Below are positions 34,477-44,136 of a stretch of DNA of 64,000 nucleotides, in pieces (the stretch's first letter is position 1; each line of letters begins with the position of its first letter). Position numbers and translations under genes: made by a program. The notes under the pieces were generated by a model that had not been told where the DNA came from, made no database searches, and saw only the letters and a program-made list of their open reading frames with translations. Source of the DNA: Streptomyces sp. NBC_01275 (GTDB taxonomy: Bacteria; Actinomycetota; Actinomycetes; Streptomycetales; Streptomycetaceae); assembly GCF_026340655.1 (NCBI RefSeq), contig NZ_JAPEOZ010000001.1, positions 9,238,001 to 9,302,000 of the forward strand, written 5' to 3'.

Positions 34477-36264
34477 ATGGACTACGCCGTAGACGCCGCC
34501 GGAGTCAGCCGCCGCCGCGCCCTGACCGTGGCAGGCGGGGTCGTCGCGGGCGCGACCCTCGCCGCCCAGGCCTTCCCGGCCTTCGGCGCCGAGTCCCAGG
34601 ACGCCGACGCGATCGTCGTCGGCCATGGCCTCGCCGGACTCGTCGCGACCGCCGAACTCGCCGCCGCCGGCCGCAAGGTGCTCCTGCTCGACCAGGAGCC
34701 CGAGGCGAGCATCGGCGGCCAGGCCTTCTGGTCCTTCGGCGGGCTGTTCTTCGTCAACTCCGACGAACAGCGCCTGATGGGCGTCAAGGACACCTACGAC
34801 CTGGCCTGGCAGGACTGGCAGGGCACGGCCGGTTTCGACCGGGGCGTCGACGACCCCACCGGCCAGGACTACTGGGCCTACCAATGGGCCAAGGCGTACG
34901 TCGAGTTCGCGTCCGGCGAGAAGCGGTCCTGGCTGTCCGGGCTCGGCGTGCAGTGGTTCCCGATCGTCGGCTGGGCGGAGCGCGGCGGCGGCCTCGCGAC
35001 GGGACACGGCAACTCCGTGCCCCGCTTCCACGTCACCTGGGGCACCGGCCCGGCCGTGGTCGAGCCGTTCGAGAAGAAGGTGCGGGCCGCGGTCGACGCG
35101 AACAAGGTCACCTTCAAGTTCCGCCACCGCGTGGACGAGCTCGTCACCACCGGCGGAGTCGTCACCGGCGTCCGCGGCGCGGTCCTGGAGGCCTCCGGCG
35201 CGGCCCGCGGCACGCCCAGCTCCCGCACAGTGGTCGGCGACTTCGAACTGCGCGCTCCGGTCGTCGTCGTCACCTCCGGCGGCATCGGCGCCAACCACGA
35301 TCTGGTCCGCCAGAACTGGCCCGCCCGCATGGGCACCCCGCCGAAGTTCATGGTCACCGGCGTCCCCGCGCACGTCGACGGCCGGATGCTCGCCATCACC
35401 GAGAAGGCGGGCGGCCGGATCGTCAATCCGGACCGCATGTGGCACTACACCGAGGGCCTGCGCAACTACGCCCCGATCTGGCCGAACCACGGCATCCGCA
35501 TCCTTCCCGGCCCGTCGTCGATGTGGTTCGACGCGAAGGGCAAGCGGTTCACCACCCCGGACATCCCGGGCTACGACACCCTGCACACCCTCAAGACGAT
35601 CACCGACTCCGGCTACGACTACTCCTGGTTCGTCACCACCCAGAAGATCATCGCCAAGGAGTTCGCGCTCTCCGGCTCCGAACAGAACCCGGACCTCACC
35701 AACAAGAACGTCTGGCAGCTGCTGTCCCGCATCTGGCAGACCCCGGAGCCGATCGAGAAGTTCAAGAACAAGGGCGCGGACTTCGTCGTCGCCACCACGC
35801 TCACCGACCTCGTCGCCGGCATGAACAAGCTCACCGGCGACAACCTCATCGAGCTCGCCGACCTCAAGCGGCAGATCGAGGCCCGCGACCGGGAGATCGA
35901 CAACTCGTACACCAAGGACGTCCAGGTCATGGGCATCCGCAACGCCCTGAACTACACCGGCGACAGCCTCAGCCGCACCGCGGCCATCCACCGGATCCTG
36001 GACTCCAGCGCCGGCCCGCTGATCGCCGTACGCCTCAACGTCCTCACCCGAAAGACCCTCGGCGGCCTCCAGACCGACCTCTCCGGCCGGGTCCTGAACG
36101 CGGCCGGGAACCCCGTGCCCGGCCTGTACGCGGCCGGAGAGGTCGCCGGCTTCGGCGGCGGCGGAGTCCACGGCTACCGCTCGCTGGAGGGCACCTTTCT
36201 CGGCGGCTGCCTGTTCTCGGGACGCCAGGCGGGCCGGGCGGCCGCGGCGGCCACCGCGACCTGA
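34477..36264 (+). CDS. Tat-type FAD-dependent dehydrogenase (ketosteroid dehydrogenase / fumarate-reductase-like)
   Basis: ATG 34477 sits behind AGGAGG. Residues 10-36 are a twin-arginine leader (VSRRRALTVAGG plus Ala-rich stretch). The FAD-binding dinucleotide fold follows as DAIVVGHGLAGLVATAELAA then VLLLDQEPEASIGGQAF. The C-terminus has GLYAAGEVAGFGGGGVHGYR and LEGTFLGGCLFSGRQAG, the FAD-closing motif of the FAD_binding_2 family. The 595-residue length and sequence pattern fit the 'FAD-binding dehydrogenase' group related to 3-ketosteroid delta-1-dehydrogenase. The substrate is unknown. It is probably controlled by the divergent PucR regulator. Confidence 0.88.
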   Translation: MDYAVDAAGVSRRRALTVAGGVVAGATLAAQAFPAFGAESQDADAIVVGHGLAGLVATAELAAAGRKVLLLDQEPEASIGGQAFWSFGGLFFVNSDEQRLMGVKDTYDLAWQDWQGTAGFDRGVDDPTGQDYWAYQWAKAYVEFASGEKRSWLSGLGVQWFPIVGWAERGGGLATGHGNSVPRFHVTWGTGPAVVEPFEKKVRAAVDANKVTFKFRHRVDELVTTGGVVTGVRGAVLEASGAARGTPSSRTVVGDFELRAPVVVVTSGGIGANHDLVRQNWPARMGTPPKFMVTGVPAHVDGRMLAITEKAGGRIVNPDRMWHYTEGLRNYAPIWPNHGIRILPGPSSMWFDAKGKRFTTPDIPGYDTLHTLKTITDSGYDYSWFVTTQKIIAKEFALSGSEQNPDLTNKNVWQLLSRIWQTPEPIEKFKNKGADFVVATTLTDLVAGMNKLTGDNLIELADLKRQIEARDREIDNSYTKDVQVMGIRNALNYTGDSLSRTAAIHRILDSSAGPLIAVRLNVLTRKTLGGLQTDLSGRVLNAAGNPVPGLYAAGEVAGFGGGGVHGYRSLEGTFLGGCLFSGRQAGRAAAAATAT

Positions 36265-36432
36265 GCACCGCGACCCGAGAGTTCCTGCGGCGCACGGTCC
36301 GGACGACCCCAGAACTCTGCCCGCACACGGTCCAATCGAGCGAGACATGCGGTGAGTGGCCCGGCTCACATGGTCAACCGGGTCGCTCACCGACACGATG
36401 GTCCCGTCACCGGCAGGCTGAAGGGGTCCACG

Positions 36433-39400
36433 ATGTTCCGCAAGGTGCTGGTCGCCAACCGTGGTGAGATCGCGATCCGTGCGTTTCGCGCCGGCTATGA
36501 GCTGGGCGCGCGCACGGTCGCCGTCTTCCCGCACGAGGACCGCAACTCACTGCACCGGCTGAAAGCCGACGAGGCCTACGAGATCGGCGAACCCGGACAC
36601 CCGGTGCGCGCCTACCTCTCCGTTCAGGAGATCGTCGGCGCCGCCCGCCGGGCGGGCGCGGACGCGGTCTACCCCGGCTACGGGTTCCTCTCCGAGAACC
36701 CCGAACTGGCCCGCGCCTGCGAGGAGGCGGGCATCACCTTCGTCGGCCCCGACGCCCGCACCCTCGAACTGACCGGCAACAAGGCCCGGGCCGTCGCCGC
36801 CGCCCGCGAGGCGGGCGTGCCCGTCCTCGGCTCCTCGGCGCCCTCCAGTGACGTCGACGAACTGGTACGTGCCGCGAACGACATCGGCTTCCCCGTGTTC
36901 GTCAAGGCGGTCGCCGGCGGCGGCGGGCGCGGCATGCGGCGCGTCGAGCACCCCGCCCAGCTGCGCGAGTCCATCGAGGCCGCGGCCCGCGAGGCCGCGT
37001 CCGCGTTCGGCGACTCCACCGTCTTCCTGGAGAAGGCCGTCGTCGACCCCCGCCACATCGAGGTGCAGATCCTCGCCGACGGCCAGGGCAACGTCATCCA
37101 CCTCTTCGAGCGCGACTGCTCCCTCCAGCGCCGCCACCAGAAGGTCATCGAGCTCGCCCCCGCACCCAACCTCGACCCCGCGCTGCGCGACCGCATCTGC
37201 GCCGACGCGGTCCGCTTCGCCCGGCAGATCGGCTACCGCAACGCCGGCACCGTCGAGTTCCTGCTCGACCCCGAGGGCAACCACGTCTTCATCGAGATGA
37301 ACCCGCGCATCCAGGTCGAGCACACGGTCACCGAGGAGGTCACCGACGTCGACCTCGTCCAGGCCCAGCTGCGCATCGCCGCCGGCGAGAGCCTCGCCGA
37401 CCTCGGCCTGTCCCAGGAGACGGTCACCCTGCACGGCGCCGCCCTCCAGTGCCGGATCACCACCGAGGACCCCGCCAACGGCTTCCGCCCCGACACCGGC
37501 CGCATCAGCGCCTACCGCTCGCCCGGCGGCTCCGGCATCCGCCTCGACGGCGGCACCACCCACGCGGGTACGGAGATCAGCGCGCACTTCGACTCCATGC
37601 TGGTCAAACTCACCTGCCGGGGCCGGGACTTCCCCACCGCGATCGGACGCGCCCGGCGGGCCGTGGCCGAGTTCCGCATCCGTGGCGTGGCCACCAACAT
37701 CCCGTTCCTCCAGGCCGTCCTCGACGACCCGGACTTCCAGGCGGGCCGGGTCACCACCTCCTTCATCGAGCAGCGGCCGCACCTGCTCACCGCCCGCTCC
37801 TCCGCCGACCGCGGCACCAAGCTGCTGACCTACCTCGCCGACGTGACCGTCAACAAGCCGCACGGCGAGCGCCCCGACCTGATCGACCCCACCACCAAGC
37901 TGCCCCCGCTGCCCGCCGAAGAGCCGCCCGCGGGCTCCCGGCAGCGCCTGATCCACCTCGGCCCCGAGGGCTTCGCCCGCTGGCTGCGCGAGTCGCCGAC
38001 CATCGGCGTCACCGACACCACCTTCCGCGACGCCCACCAGTCCCTGCTCGCCACCCGGGTCCGCACCAAGGACCTCCTCGCCTCCGCCCCGCTGGTCGCC
38101 CGCACCCTGCCGAACCTGCTCTCCCTGGAATGCTGGGGAGGCGCGACCTACGACGTCGCCCTGCGCTTCCTCGCCGAGGACCCCTGGGAGCGGCTGGCCG
38201 CCCTGCGCGAGGCCGTCCCCAACATCTGCCTCCAGATGCTGCTGCGCGGCCGCAACACCGTCGGCTACACGCCCTACCCGACCGAGGTCACCGACGCGTT
38301 CGTCCAAGAGGCCGCCGCCACCGGCATCGACGTCTTCCGCATCTTCGACGCGCTCAACGACGTAGGCCAGATGCGGCCCGCCATCGACGCCGTACGCGAG
38401 ACCGGCACGGCAGTCGCCGAGGTCGCCCTGTGCTACACCTCCGACCTGTCCGACCCGAACGAGCGCCTGTACACGCTGGACTACTACCTGCGCCTGGCCG
38501 AGCAGATCGTCGAGGCCGGCGCCCACGTCCTGGCCGTCAAGGACATGGCCGGCCTGCTGCGCGCCCCGGCCGCGGCCAAGCTGGTCTCCGCGCTGCGCAC
38601 CGAGTTCGACCTGCCGGTGCACCTGCACACCCACGACACCGCCGGCGGCCAGCTCGCCACCTACCTCGCCGCGATCCAGGCCGGTGCGGACGCCGTCGAC
38701 GGCGCGGTGGCCTCCATGGCCGGTACGACCTCGCAGCCGTCGCTGTCCGCCCTCGTCGCCGCGACCGACCACTCGGCCCGCCCCACCGGCCTCGACCTCC
38801 AGGCCGTCGGCGACCTCGAACCGTACTGGGAGGGCGTACGCCGGATCTACGCGCCGTTCGAGGCGGGCCTCGCCTCGCCGACCGGACGCGTCTACCACCA
38901 CGAGATCCCCGGCGGCCAGCTCTCCAACCTCCGCACCCAGGCCGTCGCCCTCGGCCTCGGCGACCGCTTCGAGGACATCGAGGCGATGTACGCCGCCGCC
39001 GACCGCATCCTCGGCCACCTGGTCAAGGTCACCCCCTCGTCCAAGGTGGTCGGCGACCTCGCCCTGCACCTGGTCGGCGCCGGAGTCAGCCCCGAGGACT
39101 TCGAGGAGACCCCGAACCGGTACGACATCCCCGACTCCGTCATCGGCTTCCTGCGCGGCGAGCTGGGCACCCCGCCCGGCGGCTGGCCCGAGCCCTTCCG
39201 CAGCAAGGCGCTCCAGGGCCGCGCCGAGGCCAAGCCCGTCCAGGAACTGACCGCCGAGGACCGCGACGGCCTGGAGAAGTCCCGCCGCACCACCCTCAAC
39301 CGGCTGCTCTTCCCCGGCCCGACCCGCGACTTCGAGACCCACCGCCAGGCCTACGGCGACACCAGCGTCCTGGACAGCAAGGACTTCTTCTACGGTCTGC

Positions 39401-39807
39401 GCCCGGGCAAGGAGTACGCCGTCGACCTGGAGCCGGGCGTACGCCTGCTGATCGAGCTGCAGGCGATCGGCGAGGCCGACGAACGCGGGATGCGCACCGT
39501 GATGTCCGCCCTCAACGGCCAGATGCGGCCCATCCAGGTGCGCGACCAGGCGGCCGCCTCCGACGTCCCGGTGACCGAGAAGGCCGACCGGACCAACCCC
39601 GGCCATGTCGCCGCGCCGTTCGCGGGCGTGGTGACGCTGGCGGTCGCCGAGGGCGACGAGGTGGCGGCCGGGGCGACGGTGGCGACCATCGAGGCGATGA
39701 AGATGGAGGCCACGATCACCGCCCCGAAGGCCGGCCGGGTCAACAGGCTGGCCATCAACCGCATCCAGCAGGTGGAGGGCGGCGACCTGCTCGTCGTGGT
39801 GGGGTGA
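36433..39807 (+). CDS. pyc: Pyruvate carboxylase
   Basis: ATG 36433 follows GAAGGGG and starts at MFRKVLVANRGEIAIRAFRA, the conserved biotin-carboxylase N-terminus; an in-frame ATG 81 bp upstream is unlikely. 1124 residues, the normal single-chain length. Biotin carboxylase 1-450 (ATP-grasp loop VKAVAGGGGRGMRRVEH, FIEMNPRIQVEHTVTEEV). Carboxyltransferase about 520-800 (TDTTFRDAHQSLLATRVRT, VHLHTHDTAGG metal site). C-terminal biotinyl domain with Lys in IEAMKMEATI. It makes oxaloacetate from pyruvate, bicarbonate and ATP to refill the TCA cycle. It converges with the STM4015-like gene 5 bp away. Confidence 0.97.
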   Translation: MFRKVLVANRGEIAIRAFRAGYELGARTVAVFPHEDRNSLHRLKADEAYEIGEPGHPVRAYLSVQEIVGAARRAGADAVYPGYGFLSENPELARACEEAGITFVGPDARTLELTGNKARAVAAAREAGVPVLGSSAPSSDVDELVRAANDIGFPVFVKAVAGGGGRGMRRVEHPAQLRESIEAAAREAASAFGDSTVFLEKAVVDPRHIEVQILADGQGNVIHLFERDCSLQRRHQKVIELAPAPNLDPALRDRICADAVRFARQIGYRNAGTVEFLLDPEGNHVFIEMNPRIQVEHTVTEEVTDVDLVQAQLRIAAGESLADLGLSQETVTLHGAALQCRITTEDPANGFRPDTGRISAYRSPGGSGIRLDGGTTHAGTEISAHFDSMLVKLTCRGRDFPTAIGRARRAVAEFRIRGVATNIPFLQAVLDDPDFQAGRVTTSFIEQRPHLLTARSSADRGTKLLTYLADVTVNKPHGERPDLIDPTTKLPPLPAEEPPAGSRQRLIHLGPEGFARWLRESPTIGVTDTTFRDAHQSLLATRVRTKDLLASAPLVARTLPNLLSLECWGGATYDVALRFLAEDPWERLAALREAVPNICLQMLLRGRNTVGYTPYPTEVTDAFVQEAAATGIDVFRIFDALNDVGQMRPAIDAVRETGTAVAEVALCYTSDLSDPNERLYTLDYYLRLAEQIVEAGAHVLAVKDMAGLLRAPAAAKLVSALRTEFDLPVHLHTHDTAGGQLATYLAAIQAGADAVDGAVASMAGTTSQPSLSALVAATDHSARPTGLDLQAVGDLEPYWEGVRRIYAPFEAGLASPTGRVYHHEIPGGQLSNLRTQAVALGLGDRFEDIEAMYAAADRILGHLVKVTPSSKVVGDLALHLVGAGVSPEDFEETPNRYDIPDSVIGFLRGELGTPPGGWPEPFRSKALQGRAEAKPVQELTAEDRDGLEKSRRTTLNRLLFPGPTRDFETHRQAYGDTSVLDSKDFFYGLRPGKEYAVDLEPGVRLLIELQAIGEADERGMRTVMSALNGQMRPIQVRDQAAASDVPVTEKADRTNPGHVAAPFAGVVTLAVAEGDEVAAGATVATIEAMKMEATITAPKAGRVNRLAINRIQQVEGGDLLVVVG

Positions 39808-39812
39808 GCCGG

Positions 39813-40781
39813 TCACTCGTCGGCTGACACGTACCGGTCCTCTTCCTCGTCGGTCTTCTCCTGCTCGTCGACGTCGACCCGCACGCCGAAGGGCTCCAGG
39901 GTCTCGCGCAGCCGCTGCATCATCGCGTCCGACAGGAAGTGGTGGTGGAGGTCCAGCTCCTTGAGGTGGTGCAGCGGCTGGCCGGTGAGCAGGGCCTCGG
40001 CGCCCGCGTCCGACAGGGTGCCGCGGCCCAGGTGCAGGGACGTCAGCCGGGCCACCACGGGCGCGGTCGCCACCGCGGTGGCCGTCTCGTCCTGGAGGTC
40101 GCAGTTCTGCAGGCCCAGACGGCGCAGGGCGGGCAGCCGGGAGCCGTCGAGGATCGGCGCGAGGTCGCCCACGGTCGCGGTACGGCCGTACCACTCCACG
40201 CCCAGCCACAGGTCCAGGTGTTCGAGGGCGGGCAGGTCCGAGGCGGCCACGCCGTGGACCACCTGGGCGGGCAGCCCGCCGTTCTCGAAGCGGAGCGTCC
40301 GCAGGTGCTCATGGCGCACCGGCGTGAACTCCAGCCCCGGCCCGCCGCTGAAGCCGCCGCCGGAGCCACGGACGGCGAGTTCCCGCAGCCGCGGGTAGGC
40401 GGCGAGGATCGGGGACACGTTCCCCTGGACGATCCAGGAGAGCTCGCACTCCTCGAAGTCGAGGTCGGCGAGGTAGAGCGCCTCGAGCCCGGTGAGCCGG
40501 TCGGCGGCCTGTGCGAGCCGGTCGGCCGTCTCGTCGGGATCGCCGGCGTCCAGATCGCTGCCGTAGGCCCCCGCTCCGAAGACCAGGGCGCGCACCCGCG
40601 CCGGGTCCACGGTGTCCAGGAAGCGGTCCCAGCATTCGTCGAAGTCCTCCGGTTCGCCGTCGTGCCGGACGAGCTTCCAGGCGACGGACCCCGCGTCCGG
40701 CAGGGCTCCGGCGAGCGCGCCGGGGAGCGGGAATTCGTACACCGGCAGGCCGTGCAGTTCCGAGATGTGGCCCAGCGTCAT
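39813..40781 (-). CDS. STM4015-type repeat protein, solitary paralogue
   Basis: ATG 40781 follows GGAGG. The start MTLGHISELHGLPVYEFPLP resembles MTIGDHLHELYRLPAHTFPG of the STM4015 gene at 44.6 kb, and the two align along their whole length (SVAWK/SVAWR, ECELSWIVQGNVSPILAAYP, 'DLPALEHLDLWLG', HLKELDLHHHFLSD). The body is leucine-rich repeats. 322 residues, acidic tail. STM4015 proteins belong to a conserved STM4011-4015 neighbourhood. This copy stands alone beside pyruvate carboxylase, so it is probably a duplicate with its own partner or a drifting copy. Confidence 0.82.
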   Translation of the reverse strand: MTLGHISELHGLPVYEFPLPGALAGALPDAGSVAWKLVRHDGEPEDFDECWDRFLDTVDPARVRALVFGAGAYGSDLDAGDPDETADRLAQAADRLTGLEALYLADLDFEECELSWIVQGNVSPILAAYPRLRELAVRGSGGGFSGGPGLEFTPVRHEHLRTLRFENGGLPAQVVHGVAASDLPALEHLDLWLGVEWYGRTATVGDLAPILDGSRLPALRRLGLQNCDLQDETATAVATAPVVARLTSLHLGRGTLSDAGAEALLTGQPLHHLKELDLHHHFLSDAMMQRLRETLEPFGVRVDVDEQEKTDEEEDRYVSADE

Positions 40782-41007
40782 CGGCGGGAACCTCCGAGAG
40801 GGGACGGTGGCCGGGACTCCGCGTCCCGGCCCGTGCGCCGTACTTTCTACCAACCCCCTCCGACAGCCCCCGGGCGGCCGTTGCCCGAGAGGGCACCAGG
40901 TCTGCCCTCGCGACCGGTGACGCGGGGCGGGTCACCGGCTAGCGTCCGCCCGTGAGCAACAGCACCTTTGCGCAGCGGCCGGTGACCCACCGTCGGGAAC
41001 CCGCCGC

Positions 41008-42141
41008 GTGAGCGACGAGCACGCCGTCGAGACACCTCCGCAGCAGACCGCGAACTCCCCGGAACCACCGGATGCAGCGGAACCCGCACGTGAACCGGCA
41101 TCCCCTGCCCCGCGTCGGCGCGGCCCGGGCCCCTTCACCCTCCTCGTCCTGCCCGGCCTGCTCACCCTCGGCGCGGTGGCCGGGTTCCTCGCCCTGACCG
41201 GCGGACTCCCCGACGACCTGACCCCGGGTTCGAGCGCCCAGCAGGACACCGCGGGCGGCGTCAACGAGACGTACGGCCCCTGGCTGCGCAAGTCCGCCGA
41301 GGCCTGCACGGTCGTCAGCGCGTCCTTCCTCGCCGCCCAGATCGACCAGCTCTCCGGCTGGGACAACGGCGTCGGCGGGGCGTCGGGCGAGCAGGGCATC
41401 GCCGCCTTCACGGACGCGCAGTGGCGGACCTGGGGCAAGGACGACGACGGCAACGGCCGCTCCTCGCCGCGCGATCAGGCCGACGCCATCATGGCGCTCG
41501 GCCGACAGGACTGCTCCCTCGCCCGGAAGGTCACCGACCTCAGAACCGACGGCACCGTCTCCGGGGACCTCGTGGACCTCACCCTGGCCGCGTACGCGGT
41601 CGGCACGGACACGGTGGCCGAGGCGGGGCGCGTGCCCGCCGGGGCGAAGACCTACCTCACCGAGGTGAAGGGCCTGTTCGCCCGCTACGAGGAGTTCGAC
41701 CGGGAGACCCCGAGCGGCAGCGCGCAGGCCGACGCGATCCTGGCCCCGCCCGTGACCACCCTCACCGTCACCTCCCCCTACGGCTCGCGCGAGCACCCCC
41801 TCACCGGCGTGACGAAACTGCACACCGGCGTGGACTTCGGCGCGCCCCAGGGAGCCCAGGTCTCCGCGGCGCGCGCGGGCCGGGTCGTGTTCGCGGCCAT
41901 GACCAAGGCGTACGGCAACCGCATCGTCGTCGACCACGGAACCATCGACGGCAAACGGCTGGAGACGACCTACAGCCATCTCTCCGTCCTGGGGGTCGCC
42001 GTCGGCCAGACCGTGCAGAGCGGCACGCCCATCGGACGCGTCGGCTCCACCGGCCTGTCCACCGGCCCGCATCTGCACTTCGAGGTGATCTACGACGGCT
42101 ACTACGCCGACCCGATGCCCTGGCTGGCGTCGAGCGGCTGA
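41008..42141 (+). CDS. Membrane-anchored M23 metallopeptidase (peptidoglycan hydrolase-like)
   Basis: The GTG start is preceded by GGGAA. N-terminal cytoplasmic Pro/Ala-rich tail (1-45), one membrane segment (FTLLVLPGLLTLGAVAGFLA, about 47-68). A middle domain (80-235) with CTVVSASFLAAQIDQLSGWD and DQADAIMALGRQDC resembles the lytic transglycosylase-like domain often joined to M23. The C-terminal M23 domain (250-375) has HTGVDFG and THLHFE-type motif PHLHFEV, the zinc ligands. It faces the cell wall and should cut peptidoglycan cross-bridges. Runs in the same direction as the next gene but with its own 3' repeat. Confidence 0.88.
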   Translation: MSDEHAVETPPQQTANSPEPPDAAEPAREPASPAPRRRGPGPFTLLVLPGLLTLGAVAGFLALTGGLPDDLTPGSSAQQDTAGGVNETYGPWLRKSAEACTVVSASFLAAQIDQLSGWDNGVGGASGEQGIAAFTDAQWRTWGKDDDGNGRSSPRDQADAIMALGRQDCSLARKVTDLRTDGTVSGDLVDLTLAAYAVGTDTVAEAGRVPAGAKTYLTEVKGLFARYEEFDRETPSGSAQADAILAPPVTTLTVTSPYGSREHPLTGVTKLHTGVDFGAPQGAQVSAARAGRVVFAAMTKAYGNRIVVDHGTIDGKRLETTYSHLSVLGVAVGQTVQSGTPIGRVGSTGLSTGPHLHFEVIYDGYYADPMPWLASSG

Positions 42142-42181
42142 GACGGGGGCCGAGCGGCTGAGGCAGGCATCGAGCGGCTGA
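42131..42181. repeat. Three 20-bp-spaced copies of CGAGCGGCTGA at the M23 gene end
   Basis: CGAGCGGCTGA at 42131-42141, 42151-42161 and 42171-42181. The first copy contains the last codons and stop of the M23 gene, and the others repeat it beyond the stop. The pattern parallels the duplication at 10626-10664. Confidence 0.75.
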
Positions 42182-42288
42182 CAGGCGCGGGCGATGCAGC
42201 GATGAGCCCTGTGTGCGCCCCCGCACGCCTGGGCAGGATCCGCTCTGCCAGTGATCATTCAACTTTGCGGGAAGGTCGGTCGGTCGTC

Positions 42289-43032
42289 GTGCAGTTGCGT
42301 CTTCCCACCTCGATAGCCGAAGCACAGGAGTGCCTGTCCGAGGGGGCGATACCGATCGGCGGGGCCACCCTCGTATGGGCGGCCTGGCAACGGGACGGCT
42401 TCCCCGAGCAGGCCATGTCGCTGCGCAATCTGCCCGAGGCCAACGCGATCGGCCGCGAGGAACTGGGCGCGGCCGTGCTGCTGCACCGCGTGGACGCGGC
42501 CGTTCCGCAGGCGCTGCACCGGGCGGCGGCCGGCGTGGGAACGGGCGCCGTGCGCCGGACGGCCACGGTCGGCGGCAACCTCGTCGGCAGCACCCTGCGC
42601 TGTCTGCTCCCCGCGGCCCTCGTCCTCGACGCCCGGGCGACGGTGCTCGAACCCGACGGCGTCTACGAGACCGACCTGGCGGAGGTGCTGGCGAAACGTC
42701 AGCTCCTGCTGGGCCTGCGCTGGAACGAGCCGCTGGCCAGCGGCTATCGCAAGCTGCCCGGCGACGCGGGCGGGCCGCCGCCCCTGGTCGTGGCCGTCGC
42801 CCTGCACACCGACCCGGACGCCGGCGGCGGGCAGCGGCTGCGCGTGGCCGTCCGCGACGGCTACGAGGTGCTCAGCGAGAGCACTCCGTACGAGCCCCAC
42901 GACGCCGGTGTCGACGCCGGTCTCGACCAGGCGTGGGAGGTGTTGGAGCGGACGGACATCGGCGCACTGCCCGCCACGGCGCGGGACGCGGTCCGCCAAC
43001 AGGTCACGGACGTCGTGACCAGCGCTGTCTGA
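42289..43032 (+). CDS. FAD-binding subunit-like protein of the molybdopterin dehydrogenase family
   Basis: GTG 42289 behind GGGAAGG (12 nt). 247 residues with the two flavin-binding elements of CoxM/XdhB-type subunits: GAIPIGGATLVWAAWQRDG and VRRTATVGGNLVGSTLRCLL. In xanthine dehydrogenase-type enzymes this chain passes electrons between the iron-sulphur and NAD sites. No large molybdopterin subunit or 2Fe-2S subunit lies in the window, and the protein is shorter than the usual 280-300 residues. It may have a different role such as an oxidoreductase on its own. Cytosolic. Confidence 0.78.
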   Translation: MQLRLPTSIAEAQECLSEGAIPIGGATLVWAAWQRDGFPEQAMSLRNLPEANAIGREELGAAVLLHRVDAAVPQALHRAAAGVGTGAVRRTATVGGNLVGSTLRCLLPAALVLDARATVLEPDGVYETDLAEVLAKRQLLLGLRWNEPLASGYRKLPGDAGGPPPLVVAVALHTDPDAGGGQRLRVAVRDGYEVLSESTPYEPHDAGVDAGLDQAWEVLERTDIGALPATARDAVRQQVTDVVTSAV

Positions 43033-43047
43033 CCGGCCTGCCGCCCT

Positions 43048-44076
43048 CTACGTCTCGCGCGCAGGCGCGTACGCCTCGGCCTCCAGCCCGAACGTCCAGG
43101 CGACCCCCGCCCGGGCCGTCGCGGTCGACGGCGGTACGCGCAGCCAGTAGGTGCGTCGGCTGCCGTCCGGTTCCGGGGTCGAGTTGACGACCTCGACCAT
43201 CACTACCGGCTCGTCGTCCGGGAGGTCGATGCGCCACAGGACGCCCGTCTCGTCCCGGTGGACGGGGCGGGCCTCGGAGTCCGCCAGATAGCGGTCGTAG
43301 CCGTAGTACTCCAGCATCACCCGGCGCAGCTCGGCGTTCTCCTCGGACCGGATCCGCTCCGGGGTGAGCGTGGGCAGCTCCGCGAGGAAGTCGGCCGGGA
43401 CGGGCATGCCGCGCCAGGCGTACAGGGCGAAGCCGTCGGGGAAGGCGAGCGCCGGCCCGTCCCCGTGGTCGAGCCGGCCCGCCTCGTCACGGTGCAGGGC
43501 GACGGGCCGCTCGCACACCACCGCCACCCGTGCGTACGGCCACCACCAGCCCGCGCTGCGGCACACCGCGGCCAGTCCGTCCAACGGGCCCCGCTCCGGG
43601 TCGAACGCGGCGAGCCAGGGCGCGTCGTGCTGTCCCAGCACGGCGTCGAGCAGCAGCAGCCGGATCTGCGCCTCAGCAGTGTCCTGGCGTGTCAGGTCCT
43701 CCACGACACCGGCGCGGATGCGGTCGACGAGGGCCTGCGTGGAGTCCCACAGGCGTCCGCCGGTCGCCGCCCAGTGCGCCGCCCAGCCCTGGGCGCCCAA
43801 CTCCGTGTGCAGCCGCTGCCGTTCCTGCGCCCAGGGCGTGCTGCGGACCGTCTCGCGCACGCTGGGCCCCTTGTCCGCCAGGGCCGGTATCAGCGTGACG
43901 GCCTCGCGCGGCGAGCCGGCCCACACGATGTGCTCGGGTCCTGCGAGGCCGGCCCTGCGGTAGGCCAGGCGGACGCCGGCCTCGGCGGCCGCGCGGTCGG
44001 CGGGCCCGGCCGCGGAGGCGTGGGTGCGCCAGCGGTGGACGTCGTCCACGGCGTGTGTGTCGTCTGTTGCGGTCAT
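43048..44076 (-). CDS. DUF6745-family protein (342 aa)
   Basis: ATG 44076 follows GGAGGGG. Residues 1-130 are helical, with WAGSPREAVTLIPALADKG. Residues 130-342 are beta-rich, with GWWWPYARVAVVCERPVALH and LDHGDGPALAFPDGFALYAW, a pattern of the DUF6745 family of unknown function. It overlaps nothing but lies 60 bp after a small partner gene on the same strand, and both share the damage-type promoter at 44512-44534. No signal peptide. I see no catalytic motif I can name; repeats of H-R-D-E (HRDEAGRLDHGDGPA, HRDETGVLWRI) may be carbohydrate- or ligand-binding loops. Confidence 0.75.
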   Translation of the reverse strand: MTATDDTHAVDDVHRWRTHASAAGPADRAAAEAGVRLAYRRAGLAGPEHIVWAGSPREAVTLIPALADKGPSVRETVRSTPWAQERQRLHTELGAQGWAAHWAATGGRLWDSTQALVDRIRAGVVEDLTRQDTAEAQIRLLLLDAVLGQHDAPWLAAFDPERGPLDGLAAVCRSAGWWWPYARVAVVCERPVALHRDEAGRLDHGDGPALAFPDGFALYAWRGMPVPADFLAELPTLTPERIRSEENAELRRVMLEYYGYDRYLADSEARPVHRDETGVLWRIDLPDDEPVVMVEVVNSTPEPDGSRRTYWLRVPPSTATARAGVAWTFGLEAEAYAPARET

Positions 44077-44136
44077 GTGCCCCTCCGTCGCCCTCTGTTC
44101 AGCCCGTCGCGTTCGCTTCTCTTCAGTCGGCTCTCT

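Noticed and set aside
36547..40209. 1220-codon reverse-strand frame over pyruvate carboxylase
   Set aside because: Shadow frame caused by the high GC third positions of pyc; no recognisable domain or ribosome site.
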